Positions 52,615 to 61,608 of a stretch of DNA of 64,000 nt are shown here, piece after piece. The notes under the pieces are model-generated. The model was given only the letters and a program-made list of their open reading frames with translations, ran no database searches and had not been told where the DNA came from. The position numbers and the translations under genes were made by a program. Location: positions 62,001 through 126,000 of the forward strand of contig NZ_PXUP01000009.1 in NCBI RefSeq assembly GCF_003324185.1, read 5' to 3'. The stretch is from Faecalibacterium prausnitzii. Lineage in GTDB: Bacteria > Bacillota > Clostridia > Oscillospirales > Ruminococcaceae. The number at the start of each line of letters is the position of its first letter. Within the stretch, counting starts at the first letter, position 1.

Positions 52615-53589
52615 TCACATGGTAAACTGGATAGCGCAGAAGGCAGCGTAGATGCACAGCAGAATAATGCCCTGTGCACGGGACAGCTTGCCGCGCTTCA
52701 GTGCGGGAAGGGTCATGATCATCATGACAGCCAGCATGACCGGGATCTCCAGCACAAGGCTGGAATTGATGCCGAACAAAGTAGAGCTCTGCGGCACGGT
52801 GAAGGGTGCCAGCGTGACGGACACGCCGCTGACCAGCACCAGATTGAACACGTTTGCGCCCACGATGTTGCCAAGGGACAAATCGCTGCAGCCCTTGACC
52901 AGCGAGGTGATGGCGGTGACCAGCTCCGGCAGAGAGGTGCCCAGCGCCACAAAGGTCAGCGCGATGACCGACTCCGGCACGCCCAGTGCCTGTGCGATGA
53001 GGGTGCCGTTATCCACCAGCAGGTTTGCGCCCAGTGCGATCAGCACAGCGCCCAGCACCAGCAGCACCAGCGTTTTGGTAAGGGACATTTCTTCCCCGGC
53101 ATTTTCGGCCTCGGCCTCCGCTTCGGCGGCGGCAGGGGCTTTTTTCATCTGCAATACGTTTGCCACCATGTAGGCCACGAACATGGCCAGCATCACAAAG
53201 CCCAGCGGGCGGGTGAACTCGCCCATGGCGTAAGCAGCCACGCAGTAGATGGCGGCTGCGGCAAAGAAGAAGGCTACCGGCACCCGCAGGGTCTTGGGGT
53301 CTACCTTGCCCGGACGGACGGCGATGGTGATGGCCGCGATCAGGGCAGAGTTGCAGATGACCGAGCCGATGGCGTTGCCGTAGGCGATCTCACCATGACC
53401 GGACACGGCGGACATGGTGGACACCATGACCTCCGGCAGGGTGGTGCCGATGGACACCACCGTTGCGCCGATGAGCAGCTCCGGCAGGTGGAACCGCCGT
53501 GCCAGTGCCGAAGCACCGTCCACGAACCAGTCGCCGCCCTTGATCAGGAACAGCAGACCGACGATAAATAACAATACAGGAACCAGCAT
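52615..53589 (-). CDS. Calcium/sodium antiporter (CaCA family)
   Basis: 324 residues in two inverted halves, each with an alpha repeat: 'VSIGTTLPEVMVSTMSA' and 'VALGTSLPELVTAITS'. The halves are joined by an Ala/Glu-rich loop (about 152-166). YrbG-like K+-independent exchangers have this length. ATG 53589 with AGAGGAG. It follows the VOC gene after a hairpin, at the far end of the acid-sugar locus. Confidence 0.92.
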   Translation of the reverse strand: MLVPVLLFIVGLLFLIKGGDWFVDGASALARRFHLPELLIGATVVSIGTTLPEVMVSTMSAVSGHGEIAYGNAIGSVICNSALIAAITIAVRPGKVDPKTLRVPVAFFFAAAAIYCVAAYAMGEFTRPLGFVMLAMFVAYMVANVLQMKKAPAAAEAEAEAENAGEEMSLTKTLVLLVLGAVLIALGANLLVDNGTLIAQALGVPESVIALTFVALGTSLPELVTAITSLVKGCSDLSLGNIVGANVFNLVLVSGVSVTLAPFTVPQSSTLFGINSSLVLEIPVMLAVMMIMTLPALKRGKLSRAQGIILLCIYAAFCAIQFTM

Positions 53590-53626
53590 AGTTTTTCTCC
53601 TCTGATTTTTCGCGGGGCGTGAACCA

Positions 53627-53662
53627 CAGAACCGGGAACGGATTGCTCCATCCCCGGTTCTG
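53627..53662. terminator. Hairpin after the VOC gene
   Basis: CAGAACCGGG (53627-53636) pairs with CCCGGTTCTG (53653-53662); no good T tract. Confidence 0.45.
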
Positions 53663-53683
53663 CACAAGATCGGTCAGTTGGCG

Positions 53684-54031
53684 TTATTTCTGCATGATGT
53701 GGATGGCAAAACCGCCGTACTCGCCCTCAAGATACACATTCTTGATGCGGCCGTCCTCAAAATAGGCGGCAGTCTCCATGCGGAAGCGGAAGCCATTTTC
53801 CTCCAGCTCCTCCATCGCAGCCTTCAGGTCGGGGGTGCGCATTGCGATGTGGCCGTTCTTGCCCAGAAAGGGGCTCTTCATGCACTCGAAATAGTTGCCG
53901 GCAAACTCGGACTTCTGTCCGTGGCGGGGCTCTAAGTTGAACAGCTTGCACAGCAGCAGCGCCAGCTGCTCGGCCTCGCCTGCGTTGTCGGTGTTGATGC
54001 CGACGTGCTCCAGCTCAAACGTGTTTTTCAT
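53684..54031 (-). CDS. VOC-family (glyoxalase-like) protein
   Basis: 115 residues with one VOC module set: 'FELEHVGINTDNAGEAEQ', 'GHIAMRTPDLKAAMEEL' and a C-terminal 'EYGGFAIHIMQK'. Metal-binding positions (His9, Glu/His later) are plausible. In some bacteria a similar domain is linked to KDPG-type aldolases. Next to an acid-sugar permease it may act on a keto-acid intermediate, which is inference. Confidence 0.82.
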   Translation of the reverse strand: MKNTFELEHVGINTDNAGEAEQLALLLCKLFNLEPRHGQKSEFAGNYFECMKSPFLGKNGHIAMRTPDLKAAMEELEENGFRFRMETAAYFEDGRIKNVYLEGEYGGFAIHIMQK

Positions 54032-54046
54032 TTTGCGTTTCTCCTG

Positions 54047-55327
54047 TTACTTCATGGGGAAGATCAGCACAGCGCCCACCGTCAGCGCCAGCAGACGGAT
54101 GAAGTACTGCGGAATGGTGAACTTCCAGAACTCGGTGATCTTGTAGTCACCGGCGCCCATGATCATGGCGGGCATACCGTCAATGGGCAGGAAGTGTCCG
54201 CACCAGCCGGAGACCACGATAGCGGCAGCGGCTGCGGTGGGGTCCAGACCCAGATTGACGCAGGTGGCAATGGCCATGGGAGCAAAGACGTACACGGTGC
54301 CGATGGTGGAACCGGTCAGGGTTGCCAGCACACTGGTCAGGATGCAGAAGGCGAAGATCAGCACGAAGGGGTTGACGTTGGTGCCCAGCATCTTGGCAAC
54401 GGTCTCGCCGACCAGACTGGTCAGGCCGGTGTTGCCCAGAGCATCGGCAATGCCGATGACGCCTGCGGACATCAGGATGATGGGTGCGCTGATGGAGTTG
54501 CGGATTTCGTTGAAGTCCATGACGCCGGAGATCAGGATGATGCCCACGGCCAGACCGGTGATGGCGTAGCCTGCGTCACCGATCTTGCTCTGCAGGATCA
54601 TGCCCACAACGGCGAGCACAAAGCTGAAGTAGGTGATAAGCTCCTGATTCTTGGTCAGAGCGACCTTCTGCTCACCGGCGTGGAGAGCCTCTTCCTTGGC
54701 CTCGGCAATGGGGTGGTCGGGCATGATCTTGTAGGCCAGGATGCACCACACCAGGAAGCCGATGGACAGGCACAGGTTGACCAGAGAGAACTTGACCAGA
54801 TTGACGTTTGCCGCAACGCCTGCGCTTTCCAGAACGGCGATCACGATACCGTACTGCAGAGCGGTGTTGAAGGGCAGCAGCGGATGGTTTGCTGCAAAGC
54901 CCGCAGGCATCAGAACCTTGGACGGGGGCAGCTGCTTGGAGTAGGGCAGAGTGGACAGCAGGCCGATGACCAGCACATAGTAGGCGGTGGAACCGGTGCC
55001 GAACAGGCTGCAGCCCAGCATAACGATGAGGATCAGCAGGACGTAGGCCTTAAAGCCGCCCTTGCTGGCCATGTTGAACATGGTCTGCTTGAACTTGACG
55101 ATGAAGCTGGTCTTTTGCAGGGCCGCGATGATGGCCATGAAGGATGCCAGCATGACGATGGTGGGGTTTGCGAAGCCGCCGAAGGCGGTCTTGATGTCGG
55201 TAACGCCGAACACCACCAGCAGCAGCAGCGCCAGCAGCGGGGGTGCACCGAAGGGCAGTTTATCCACCATGATCAGGATGATCATGAGGACAGTCACTGC
55301 CAGAGCAATGATCATGGGAAGTGTCAT
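54047..55327 (-). CDS. SLC13/DASS-type anion permease
   Basis: 426 residues, about 11 helices. 'FGGFANPTIVMLASFMAI', 'PLLPFNTALQYGIVIAVL' and 'ATLTGSTIGTVYVFAPMA' fit the ArsB/NhaD-like ion-transporter superfamily that includes dicarboxylate and sugar-acid carriers. It is placed downstream of the catabolic genes with its own promoter and upstream boxes, so uptake of the pathway's acid substrate is likely. Confidence 0.85.
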   Translation of the reverse strand: MTLPMIIALAVTVLMIILIMVDKLPFGAPPLLALLLLVVFGVTDIKTAFGGFANPTIVMLASFMAIIAALQKTSFIVKFKQTMFNMASKGGFKAYVLLILIVMLGCSLFGTGSTAYYVLVIGLLSTLPYSKQLPPSKVLMPAGFAANHPLLPFNTALQYGIVIAVLESAGVAANVNLVKFSLVNLCLSIGFLVWCILAYKIMPDHPIAEAKEEALHAGEQKVALTKNQELITYFSFVLAVVGMILQSKIGDAGYAITGLAVGIILISGVMDFNEIRNSISAPIILMSAGVIGIADALGNTGLTSLVGETVAKMLGTNVNPFVLIFAFCILTSVLATLTGSTIGTVYVFAPMAIATCVNLGLDPTAAAAAIVVSGWCGHFLPIDGMPAMIMGAGDYKITEFWKFTIPQYFIRLLALTVGAVLIFPMK

Positions 55328-55416
55328 AGAACGTGTCCTCCTTTTTTGTGTCCGCAGTCCCTGTTGCGCAAGAGCCCGACCCTTTGCACAATTCCGATGC
55401 GGCTTTCTTGATTAAA

Positions 55417-55572
55417 AGTATATAGTTTTCCGCTGTGCGTCACAATCATTTTTTGGCTTGTTGTGTTCTTTTTTGAAACATATTCAGAATTTGTTCAATT
55501 CTTTTGCTGCAATGCGTTGCTTTTTGAAACACATTGCGGTTAGTTTCGGCTGATTTGTTGCTTTTTGAAACA
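55417..55572 (-). promoter_or_regulatory. Permease promoter with three TTTTTGAAACA boxes
   Basis: On the minus strand TTGTGA (55440-55445) and TATACT (55417-55422), 17 bp apart. Upstream lie three plus-strand copies of TTTTTGAAACA: 55470-55480, 55521-55531 and 55562-55572. The first continues TATTCAG, similar to TTTTGAAACCATATTCTG before the regulator gene (61531). They are candidate sites for the PrpR-like regulator, positioned as for an activator. Confidence 0.65.
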
Positions 55573-55584
55573 GGGCAAAACCAG

Positions 55585-55618
55585 AAAAAGCCGCCGCACC
55601 GTACGGGGTGCAGCGGCT
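55585..55618 (-). terminator. Terminator of the acid-sugar operon
   Basis: On the minus strand AGCCGCTGCACC pairs with the complementary arm across GTAC, followed by TTTTT. It lies 43 bp after the pdxA2 stop. Confidence 0.75.
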
Positions 55619-55660
55619 CTCTCTGGAAGAAAATGAAGAATTGGTTGGGATGGGGATAAC

Positions 55661-56731
55661 TTAGTTGGCGCGGCCGGTCATTTTGACCGCATACTTGATG
55701 GCGTTGACAAGGCTCAGCTCGTTGCCGTTGCCCTTACCGGCGTGGTAGAAGTCGGTGCCGTGATCCACGCTGGCGCGGATGATGGGCAGACCCAGCGTGA
55801 CGTTGACGCCCTCCACGGCCTTCCACTCCTGCTTTTCGCGGTCGTAGACAAAGCCCACGGTCTTGAGCGGGATGTGACCCTGATCGTGGTACATACACAC
55901 CACGATGTCGTACCAGCCGCCGATGGCCTGCGAGAACACGCTGTCCGGCGGGCAGGGACCCACGACACCGGTGATGCCCTCGGCCTTGGCAGCCTCAATG
56001 GCGGGGGTGATCTCCTCGATCTCCTCCCGGCCGAACAGGCCGTTCTCACCGCAGTGGGGGTTCAGACCTGCCACAGCGATGCGGGGGTTCTCGATGCCCA
56101 TATCCTTGCAGGCCTTGTTGGCGATCTCGATGACCTCCAGCACGCGATCCTTCTTGACCCGGTCGCAGGCTTCCCGCAGGGAAACGTGGGTGGAAACGTG
56201 CACCACGCGCAGGTCGTGATGAGCCAGCATCATGGTGTACTTTTTGGTGTGGGTGTAGGTGGCGTAGATCTCGGTATGGCCGTCAAAGTGGGTGTAGCCG
56301 TCCGACTTTTCGCCGTGGTAGTACTCCAGTGCCTTGTTCATGGCTTCCTTGTTCAGGGCGTTGGTGCAGGTGGCATCCACCTCACCGGCCATAGCAAGCT
56401 CAATGACCTTTTTCACGCACTGGAAGGCTGCGTTGCCGCCCTCCACGCTGACCTTTGCTATCTCGAACTTGCTGATGTCCTCGATCAGATCCAGATGCAG
56501 CACGTCGATGGTGCCGGGGGTGAACAGGGCATCCGACACCTTCTCGCAGCGGTGGATGACGATGTCCTCGCGGCCAACGAACTTCTTGGCCTGCTCCATC
56601 ACCTTCACATCGCCCACCACGATGGGGCGGCAGTAGCTGTACTGCTCCGGGTCAGCCAGAGCCTTGATGGTGATCTCCGGGCCGGAACCGGCGGGATCGC
56701 CCATGGTAATACCGACAATGGGTTTATTCAT
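55661..56731 (-). CDS. pdxA2: PdxA2-type 4-phospho-threonate/erythronate dehydrogenase
   Basis: 356 residues, PdxA family. 'GITMGDPAGSGPEI' start, metal-binding His in 'TDGHTE'-like FDGHTEIYATYTH and MLAHHDLRVVHVSTHV, and 'GLNPHCGENGLFG'. The neighbouring DUF1537 kinase points to PdxA2, which oxidises and decarboxylates a 4-phospho-four-carbon acid to dihydroxyacetone phosphate, rather than to vitamin B6 synthesis. Last gene of the operon. Confidence 0.88.
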   Translation of the reverse strand: MNKPIVGITMGDPAGSGPEITIKALADPEQYSYCRPIVVGDVKVMEQAKKFVGREDIVIHRCEKVSDALFTPGTIDVLHLDLIEDISKFEIAKVSVEGGNAAFQCVKKVIELAMAGEVDATCTNALNKEAMNKALEYYHGEKSDGYTHFDGHTEIYATYTHTKKYTMMLAHHDLRVVHVSTHVSLREACDRVKKDRVLEVIEIANKACKDMGIENPRIAVAGLNPHCGENGLFGREEIEEITPAIEAAKAEGITGVVGPCPPDSVFSQAIGGWYDIVVCMYHDQGHIPLKTVGFVYDREKQEWKAVEGVNVTLGLPIIRASVDHGTDFYHAGKGNGNELSLVNAIKYAVKMTGRAN

Positions 56732-56759
56732 AGCAGCCTTCTCCTTGCTTCAGCGCGTT

Positions 56760-57674
56760 TCAGTGCAGACCCTTGGCCTCATTCTCGGCCAGAACCTTCT
56801 TGATGGCCTCCATGCCCTCTTCCGGCACATAGTTGAAGGGTGCGCGGCACTTGCCAACGGGGTGACCCTGCAGGGCAACGGCGGTCTTGATGATGGTGTT
56901 GGGGTTGCCGTACTTGAAGGTCTGCTGCAGGATGGCAATGGCGTCCTGTGCAGCCTGTGCGCCCTCCAGATCTCCGGCCTTGAAGCAATCGTAGATCTTG
57001 GCAACGGTCTCCGGCCAGATGTTGGCGCGGCCTGCAATGCCGCCTGCGCCGCCCTCTTTCAGGCAGGTCAGGATGGCGCCGTCGTTACCGGCCAGAATGG
57101 CAACTTCCTTATCCAGCTCGCGGGTCAGGCGGATGTAGGCCTTCAGGTTCTCGATATCGCCGCTGGAATCCTTTGCGCCCACGATGTTCTCCACGTCACG
57201 GCACAGTGCCTGCACGGTCTCGGGCAGCAGCTTGTTGCCGGTGCGGGCGGGGATGTTGTACAGGATGATGGGCAGGTTCACAGCCTTTGCCACAGCGGTG
57301 TAGTGGTCGTACAGCTCCTTCTGGGAGGCCAGTGCAAAGCTGGGGGTGATGATGGACAGTGCGTCTGCGCCCAGCTCCTCGGCACGCTTGCTCAGGCGGA
57401 TGGTCTCGGCGGTGGTGATGCAGCCGGTGCCTGCGTAGACCGGTACGCGGCCCTTTACCTGATCGATGACAGTGGCAAGGATCTCTTCCTTCTCCTGGAA
57501 GGACAGGGCGTAGGCTTCGCCGTTGGTGCCCATGGGGAAGATGCCGTGCACGCCGCCTGCCAGCAGGCGCTCCACCTGCTCGCGCAGAGCCTGATGGTTG
57601 ACCGTCTGCTCAGGGTCGTTATTCATAGGGGTGATTACGGGAGGGATGATGCCCTTGATATCGCTGGTCTTCAT
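56760..57674 (-). CDS. DapA-family (dihydrodipicolinate synthase/NAL-like) aldolase
   Basis: 304 residues, TIM barrel. 'GIIPPVITPMNND', 'PMGTNGEAYALS' (GTNGE instead of GTTGE), catalytic Tyr in 'YNIPARTGNKL' and Schiff-base Lys in VGAKDSSGDIENL. GTNGE is more usual in keto-acid aldolases than in DapA, so it probably splits a 2-keto acid of the pathway. ATG 57674. Confidence 0.88.
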   Translation of the reverse strand: MKTSDIKGIIPPVITPMNNDPEQTVNHQALREQVERLLAGGVHGIFPMGTNGEAYALSFQEKEEILATVIDQVKGRVPVYAGTGCITTAETIRLSKRAEELGADALSIITPSFALASQKELYDHYTAVAKAVNLPIILYNIPARTGNKLLPETVQALCRDVENIVGAKDSSGDIENLKAYIRLTRELDKEVAILAGNDGAILTCLKEGGAGGIAGRANIWPETVAKIYDCFKAGDLEGAQAAQDAIAILQQTFKYGNPNTIIKTAVALQGHPVGKCRAPFNYVPEEGMEAIKKVLAENEAKGLH

Positions 57675-57694
57675 AAGTCTTTACTCCTTTTCTG

Positions 57695-58861
57695 TTACAT
57701 GATTTCCTGATACAGCTTGCGTGCGTCGTCGGCGGTAACGGGGCGCATATTGTTCACCAGCAGGCGCTGTACCTGCATACCGGCGTTGACCAGACCTTCC
57801 AGATCCTCGGCAGGCACGCCGAACTCCTTGAGGCTGGTGGGGATATCCAGATGCTTGACGATGTGCTCCAGACGGGCGATCATCCATGCAGTCTTTTCCT
57901 CCACGGTGGTGCAGGTCTTTTCCTCGTGGCAGCAGCGGTCGTAGGCGGTAGCCAGACGCTCGCGCACGGCGGGGTGCTCGCTGTTGAAGCGCATGACCGG
58001 TGCCAGCAGGATGGCGTTGGACACGCCGTGTGCAATGTGGTACTTGCCGCCCAGCGGGTAGCTCAGTGCGTGCACAGCGGTGGTGCCGGAAGCGGTGATG
58101 GCCAGACCGCCGTAGTAGGCTGCGATCTGCATCCGGTTCTTCTCTGCCATGGCCTCGGGGTCATCGCAGGCTTTTTCGATGTTGTTCAGGATCAGGTCCA
58201 AGCCTTCCAGTGCGTACAGATCGCTGAAGGGGTTGGCCTTGTTGCTGGTAAAGCACTCGATGCAGTGTGCCAGCGCATCCACGCCGGTAGCGGCCGCGAT
58301 CTTGCGGGGCAGGTTCTTGATCATGCGGGCGTCCAGAATGACGTAGTCCGCGATCATGTTCTCGTTGACGATGCCCACCTTCAGCTCCTTCTCAGGCACA
58401 GCCACGATGGCGTTGGGGGTAACCTCGGCGCCGGTACCGGCGGTGGTGGGGATCAGCACGATGGGCACGCACTTCTGTGCCATGCCGGGGTTATCCAGCA
58501 GCTCCTTCACACCGTAGGCGTCGGTCACCAGCACGCTTGCCAGCTTGGCAGCGTCCATCACGGAGCCGCCGCCACAGGCCACGATCAGGTCTGCACCGGA
58601 GACCTTGAACTCGTCCACCAGCTTCTGCACAGCCATGTAGCTGGGCTCCGGGGGCAGCTCGTCCAGCACATAGTACTCTGCGCCGGAGGCCTTGACGGCC
58701 TCTTCCGGCAGAGCAAACAGGCCTGCGCCCTCAATGCCCTTATCGGTGAACATGGCTACCTTTTTTGCGCCGCGCGCCTTGATGATGGCGGTGATATTGT
58801 CCATAGCGTTCTCGCCGCCGTAAACTGCGTGCGGCATTTTAAGATTGTACTGGGTCAGCAT
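57695..58861 (-). CDS. Iron-containing alcohol dehydrogenase
   Basis: 388 residues. NAD fold with 'ACGGGSVMDAAKLAS' and metal residues in 'GVDALAHCIECFTS' and 'YHIAHGVSNAILLAPV'. In a sugar-acid operon it would interconvert an aldehyde or keto group; exact substrate unknown. ATG 58861 with GGAGG. Confidence 0.9.
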   Translation of the reverse strand: MLTQYNLKMPHAVYGGENAMDNITAIIKARGAKKVAMFTDKGIEGAGLFALPEEAVKASGAEYYVLDELPPEPSYMAVQKLVDEFKVSGADLIVACGGGSVMDAAKLASVLVTDAYGVKELLDNPGMAQKCVPIVLIPTTAGTGAEVTPNAIVAVPEKELKVGIVNENMIADYVILDARMIKNLPRKIAAATGVDALAHCIECFTSNKANPFSDLYALEGLDLILNNIEKACDDPEAMAEKNRMQIAAYYGGLAITASGTTAVHALSYPLGGKYHIAHGVSNAILLAPVMRFNSEHPAVRERLATAYDRCCHEEKTCTTVEEKTAWMIARLEHIVKHLDIPTSLKEFGVPAEDLEGLVNAGMQVQRLLVNNMRPVTADDARKLYQEIM

Positions 58862-58924
58862 ACTGATCAACCTCCTGAATGATGTTCTGATCTATAAAAA
58901 GGATGAAACTCTCGAAAAGCTTTT

Positions 58925-60085
58925 TCAGCGGCTCTGCGCTGCGGTGGGGTTATACAGACCCACGGTCTCCCGCTTTGCGCCCAGCACGTCCTGCTCCGAG
59001 AAGCGGACATACTTGATGCCCTGCCGGGTGCGGGCAGCGTAGGCCAGATGCAGCATGCCGTCCCGTCCCTGCATCAGGTAGGGGTACTCGTACTGCTTGT
59101 TGTTGGTCTTGTTCTCATCGCCCATGTAGCCCTCGCCGCGCTCCATCCAGCGGATGATGGGGAAGGTCAGGCCGCCGTCCTCCGAAAGCGCCACCGCCAC
59201 CGGGCAGCGCAGGCCGGGCCATGCAGCCTTGCCGGGCACGGGGTTGGGGGTGCAGGTGGGGTTATAGGCAATGGCGATGCGGCCGCTCTGCAGCTTGACC
59301 GCGCTGATGCTGGAGTTGTTATTGGGCAGCGGGGTGGGTGCAGGCACCGTCCAAGTCTCGCCCCAGTCAAAGGACTCGCTGCGGTGGATGCGGTAGGCCT
59401 CGCGGTTGCGCATAAAGGCCACCAGATGCCCCGGTTCCAGCTCGATGACATTGGCGTGGACGTGGCCGTTGCTGCCGGGCATCATGACCATGCGCCAAGT
59501 CTTGCCCTCATCGTCCGAGATGCGGAAGGCGGTGGGGTCGCCGGACAGACCCTCGGCAGAGTCGGTGCACAGCCAGTTGGCAAAGATCCAGCGGCCGTTG
59601 GACAGCACCTGAATGGGCTGGCGGCAGAAGGTGCCTTCCTCCGGGAACACGGTGGTGTAGTCGCCCCATGTTTTGCCGCCGTCGGTGCTCTTCTGGCAGC
59701 GCACCACAGCGGTGAACTGCATATTGTCCTTACCCTCTACGCGGTCCAGCTGGGCGGTGTACATCGCCCACACGGCGTTGTCCGGGCCGTAGAACAGCGA
59801 GGGGTTCTGCTCGCTGCGGGTGGGGTCGCCGGAGATATTCACCGGCTCCAGCCACTTGGTACCGTCATGCGGCAGCACCGAGCAGATGATGTGCACATCT
59901 GCGCTGCCCTCATAAGTACCGGCGAACCAGCAGCAGAGCAGGTCACCGTTGGGCAGCTCCACCATGGCAGGTGCGTGGGCGGTGGGCCAGCCGCCGGTGG
60001 GCAGCAGGGCTTCCAGTGTGCCCATCTCCTCGTTCTCGTACACGGTGCCGTCCCAGGTCAGGCCGGGCAGTTTTGCATAGGTCAT
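58925..60085 (-). CDS. Sialidase-fold (BNR/Asp-box) protein, cytoplasmic
   Basis: 386 residues. Four Asp boxes are visible: STDGGKTW, SDDEGKTW, SFDWGETW and SEDGGLTF, giving a six-bladed propeller. 'VEGKDNMQF', 'RNREAYRI' and 'NNNSSISAVKL' may line the active site. There is no signal peptide or anchor, so it acts inside the cell, unlike host-sialic-acid sialidases. Its place between a sugar-acid kinase and dehydrogenase suggests that it hydrolyses or eliminates a glycosyl derivative of the acid. ATG 60085 follows AAGGAG. Confidence 0.82.
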   Translation of the reverse strand: MTYAKLPGLTWDGTVYENEEMGTLEALLPTGGWPTAHAPAMVELPNGDLLCCWFAGTYEGSADVHIICSVLPHDGTKWLEPVNISGDPTRSEQNPSLFYGPDNAVWAMYTAQLDRVEGKDNMQFTAVVRCQKSTDGGKTWGDYTTVFPEEGTFCRQPIQVLSNGRWIFANWLCTDSAEGLSGDPTAFRISDDEGKTWRMVMMPGSNGHVHANVIELEPGHLVAFMRNREAYRIHRSESFDWGETWTVPAPTPLPNNNSSISAVKLQSGRIAIAYNPTCTPNPVPGKAAWPGLRCPVAVALSEDGGLTFPIIRWMERGEGYMGDENKTNNKQYEYPYLMQGRDGMLHLAYAARTRQGIKYVRFSEQDVLGAKRETVGLYNPTAAQSR

Positions 60086-60149
60086 GGTCGTTCTCCTTCT
60101 GTTACATTTATCTTCTGTTCCAGCCGCAAAGGGCTGTCTGCTTCTGTTC

Positions 60150-61391
60150 TCAATGCTTTGCAATGCGGTCTGCCAGCTCCACCAGCAGATCCTCCTGCCC
60201 AAAGCCGCCGGACTTGGTAATGACGTAGCGGGTGCGCCCCTGATAGGTGAACCGCGCCAGCACGATGCCGCTTTCCAGTTCGCACACCGGTTCCAGCTCC
60301 CGTGCGCCCACGCTGTTCATACATTGCAGCAGGGTGTCGCCGCCGGTGAGCAGCAGCGTACCCAGATGTTCGCTGCCGAACAGCGCCCCGAACATCTGCC
60401 CGACGCTGCCGGAAATGCCCACCCGCATGCCGTCCAAGTCAATGCCCCGGGCGGCGGCGTAATCGGCGGTAAGCTGGTTGCCCCCGGCGTCATTCGTCTC
60501 GATGATGCAGCGGGGGTTTGCTGCCAGCATCTGTTCAATTTCTGCCAGCGCAGCCTTGCCGTCGGCGCTTGCCCAGTAGCCGGGCTCCAGCTTCTGCCGG
60601 GGGGTCAGCCGCAGGCGGGCAAAGCCTGCCTTTTCGGCGGTGTCCATCTGCCGCAGGGTGATGGGGTTCACGCTGCCGCAGAGCACCAGCAGCCGGGGGT
60701 CCAGCTGCGGGGGCTCGACCACGCTGCCGTCCGAAAGCCCCAGCAGCTCCGGCAGAAAGGCGGCAAAGCCTGCACAGCCTGCCAGCACCGGGGGTGTTCC
60801 ATTCTGGAACAGCTGCCGCCCGGCGGTTTCCAGATCTGCGGCGGTTGCAGCGTCATACACCAGAATGCCGGTCTTGTCCGCTGCCGTCTCACCGGGGCGC
60901 AGGTTCTGTGCGGGGATCTCAGTCTGCAAATGGATCAGCTTTGTCACCTCGGCACAGCGCACCGGCTCGAAGGGGTCGATGCCGAAGGGGCTTTCGTTCA
61001 CCGGCACGCCTTTGATGTAATGGACGCCCTTTTCGGTGGTGCGTCCGATCTGCGGGAAGGCCGGCAGAAAGGGTAAATTGCGTGCGCCGCTTGCCTTGAG
61101 CAGGGCGGCAAGCTCTGCGCCGATGTTGCCGCGCAGGGCAGAATCCGTCTTTTTATAGATGCAGCCCACGCCGTTTTCCACCGCGCTGCGGGTCAGCTCT
61201 TCAACAGCCTTGGCAGCCTTTGCGGCGGGCAGATGCCGCGTTTCGGTATCCACCACCAGCACGGTGCTGCTGCACGCGGAAAGGTCTGCCTGCCCCACCA
61301 CGACCTGCGTGGGGATGCCGTGTGCCGCAAGCTGTACGCCGGTATCCAGCGCACCCGTAAAATCATCTGCAATCATCAGCAGGCGAAGCAT
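60150..61391 (-). CDS. Four-carbon acid sugar kinase (DUF1537)
   Basis: 413 residues. N-terminal domain 'LLMIADDFTGALDTGVQ' with catalytic Asp pair and 'YKKTDSALRGNIG'; C-terminal nucleotide domain with 'LLTGGDTLLQC' and 'ITKSGGFG'. Proven members phosphorylate D-threonate, D-erythronate or L-threonate at C4. It is the first gene of the operon. ATG 61391 with GGAGG. Confidence 0.9.
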   Translation of the reverse strand: MLRLLMIADDFTGALDTGVQLAAHGIPTQVVVGQADLSACSSTVLVVDTETRHLPAAKAAKAVEELTRSAVENGVGCIYKKTDSALRGNIGAELAALLKASGARNLPFLPAFPQIGRTTEKGVHYIKGVPVNESPFGIDPFEPVRCAEVTKLIHLQTEIPAQNLRPGETAADKTGILVYDAATAADLETAGRQLFQNGTPPVLAGCAGFAAFLPELLGLSDGSVVEPPQLDPRLLVLCGSVNPITLRQMDTAEKAGFARLRLTPRQKLEPGYWASADGKAALAEIEQMLAANPRCIIETNDAGGNQLTADYAAARGIDLDGMRVGISGSVGQMFGALFGSEHLGTLLLTGGDTLLQCMNSVGARELEPVCELESGIVLARFTYQGRTRYVITKSGGFGQEDLLVELADRIAKH

Positions 61392-61530
61392 TCGTTCGTG
61401 CCTCCTCACTTGTTTTTGTGCTTTCATTATGCCGTATCCACCGCGGGAATGCACCCGGCGCAAGCGGGAAAAGCGTTTCATTTTAGCACGTTTTCAATTT
61501 TCTTTTTGTTTTGTTGGCAAAAACGTTCTA

Positions 61531-61586
61531 TTTTGAAACCATATTCTGTTTTCTTTTTGAACCAGACCGTTTATAATAGTTTCAAA
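61531..61586 (+). promoter_or_regulatory. Regulator promoter with TTTTGAAAC boxes
   Basis: TATAAT at 61572-61577 has no good -35. Boxes TTTTGAAACCATATTC (61531-61546), TTTTTGAACCAG (61554-61565) and inverted GTTTCAA (61579-61585) surround it, in the divergent region between the kinase and regulator genes. No TGGCAC-N5-TTGC (sigma-54) sequence was seen in 61392-61608. Confidence 0.55.
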
Positions 61587-61608
61587 GAGAAACACGGAGG
61601 GACGTTTT

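Noticed and set aside
55661-56731. PdxA of vitamin B6 synthesis
   Set aside because: The operon partners (DUF1537 kinase, DapA-like, Fe-ADH, permease) and absence of pdxJ favour the PdxA2 catabolic role.
61392-61608. Sigma-54 (-24/-12) promoter for the acid-sugar operon
   Set aside because: No TGGCAC-N5-TTGC-like sequence on either strand, in line with the missing GAFTGA loop of the regulator.
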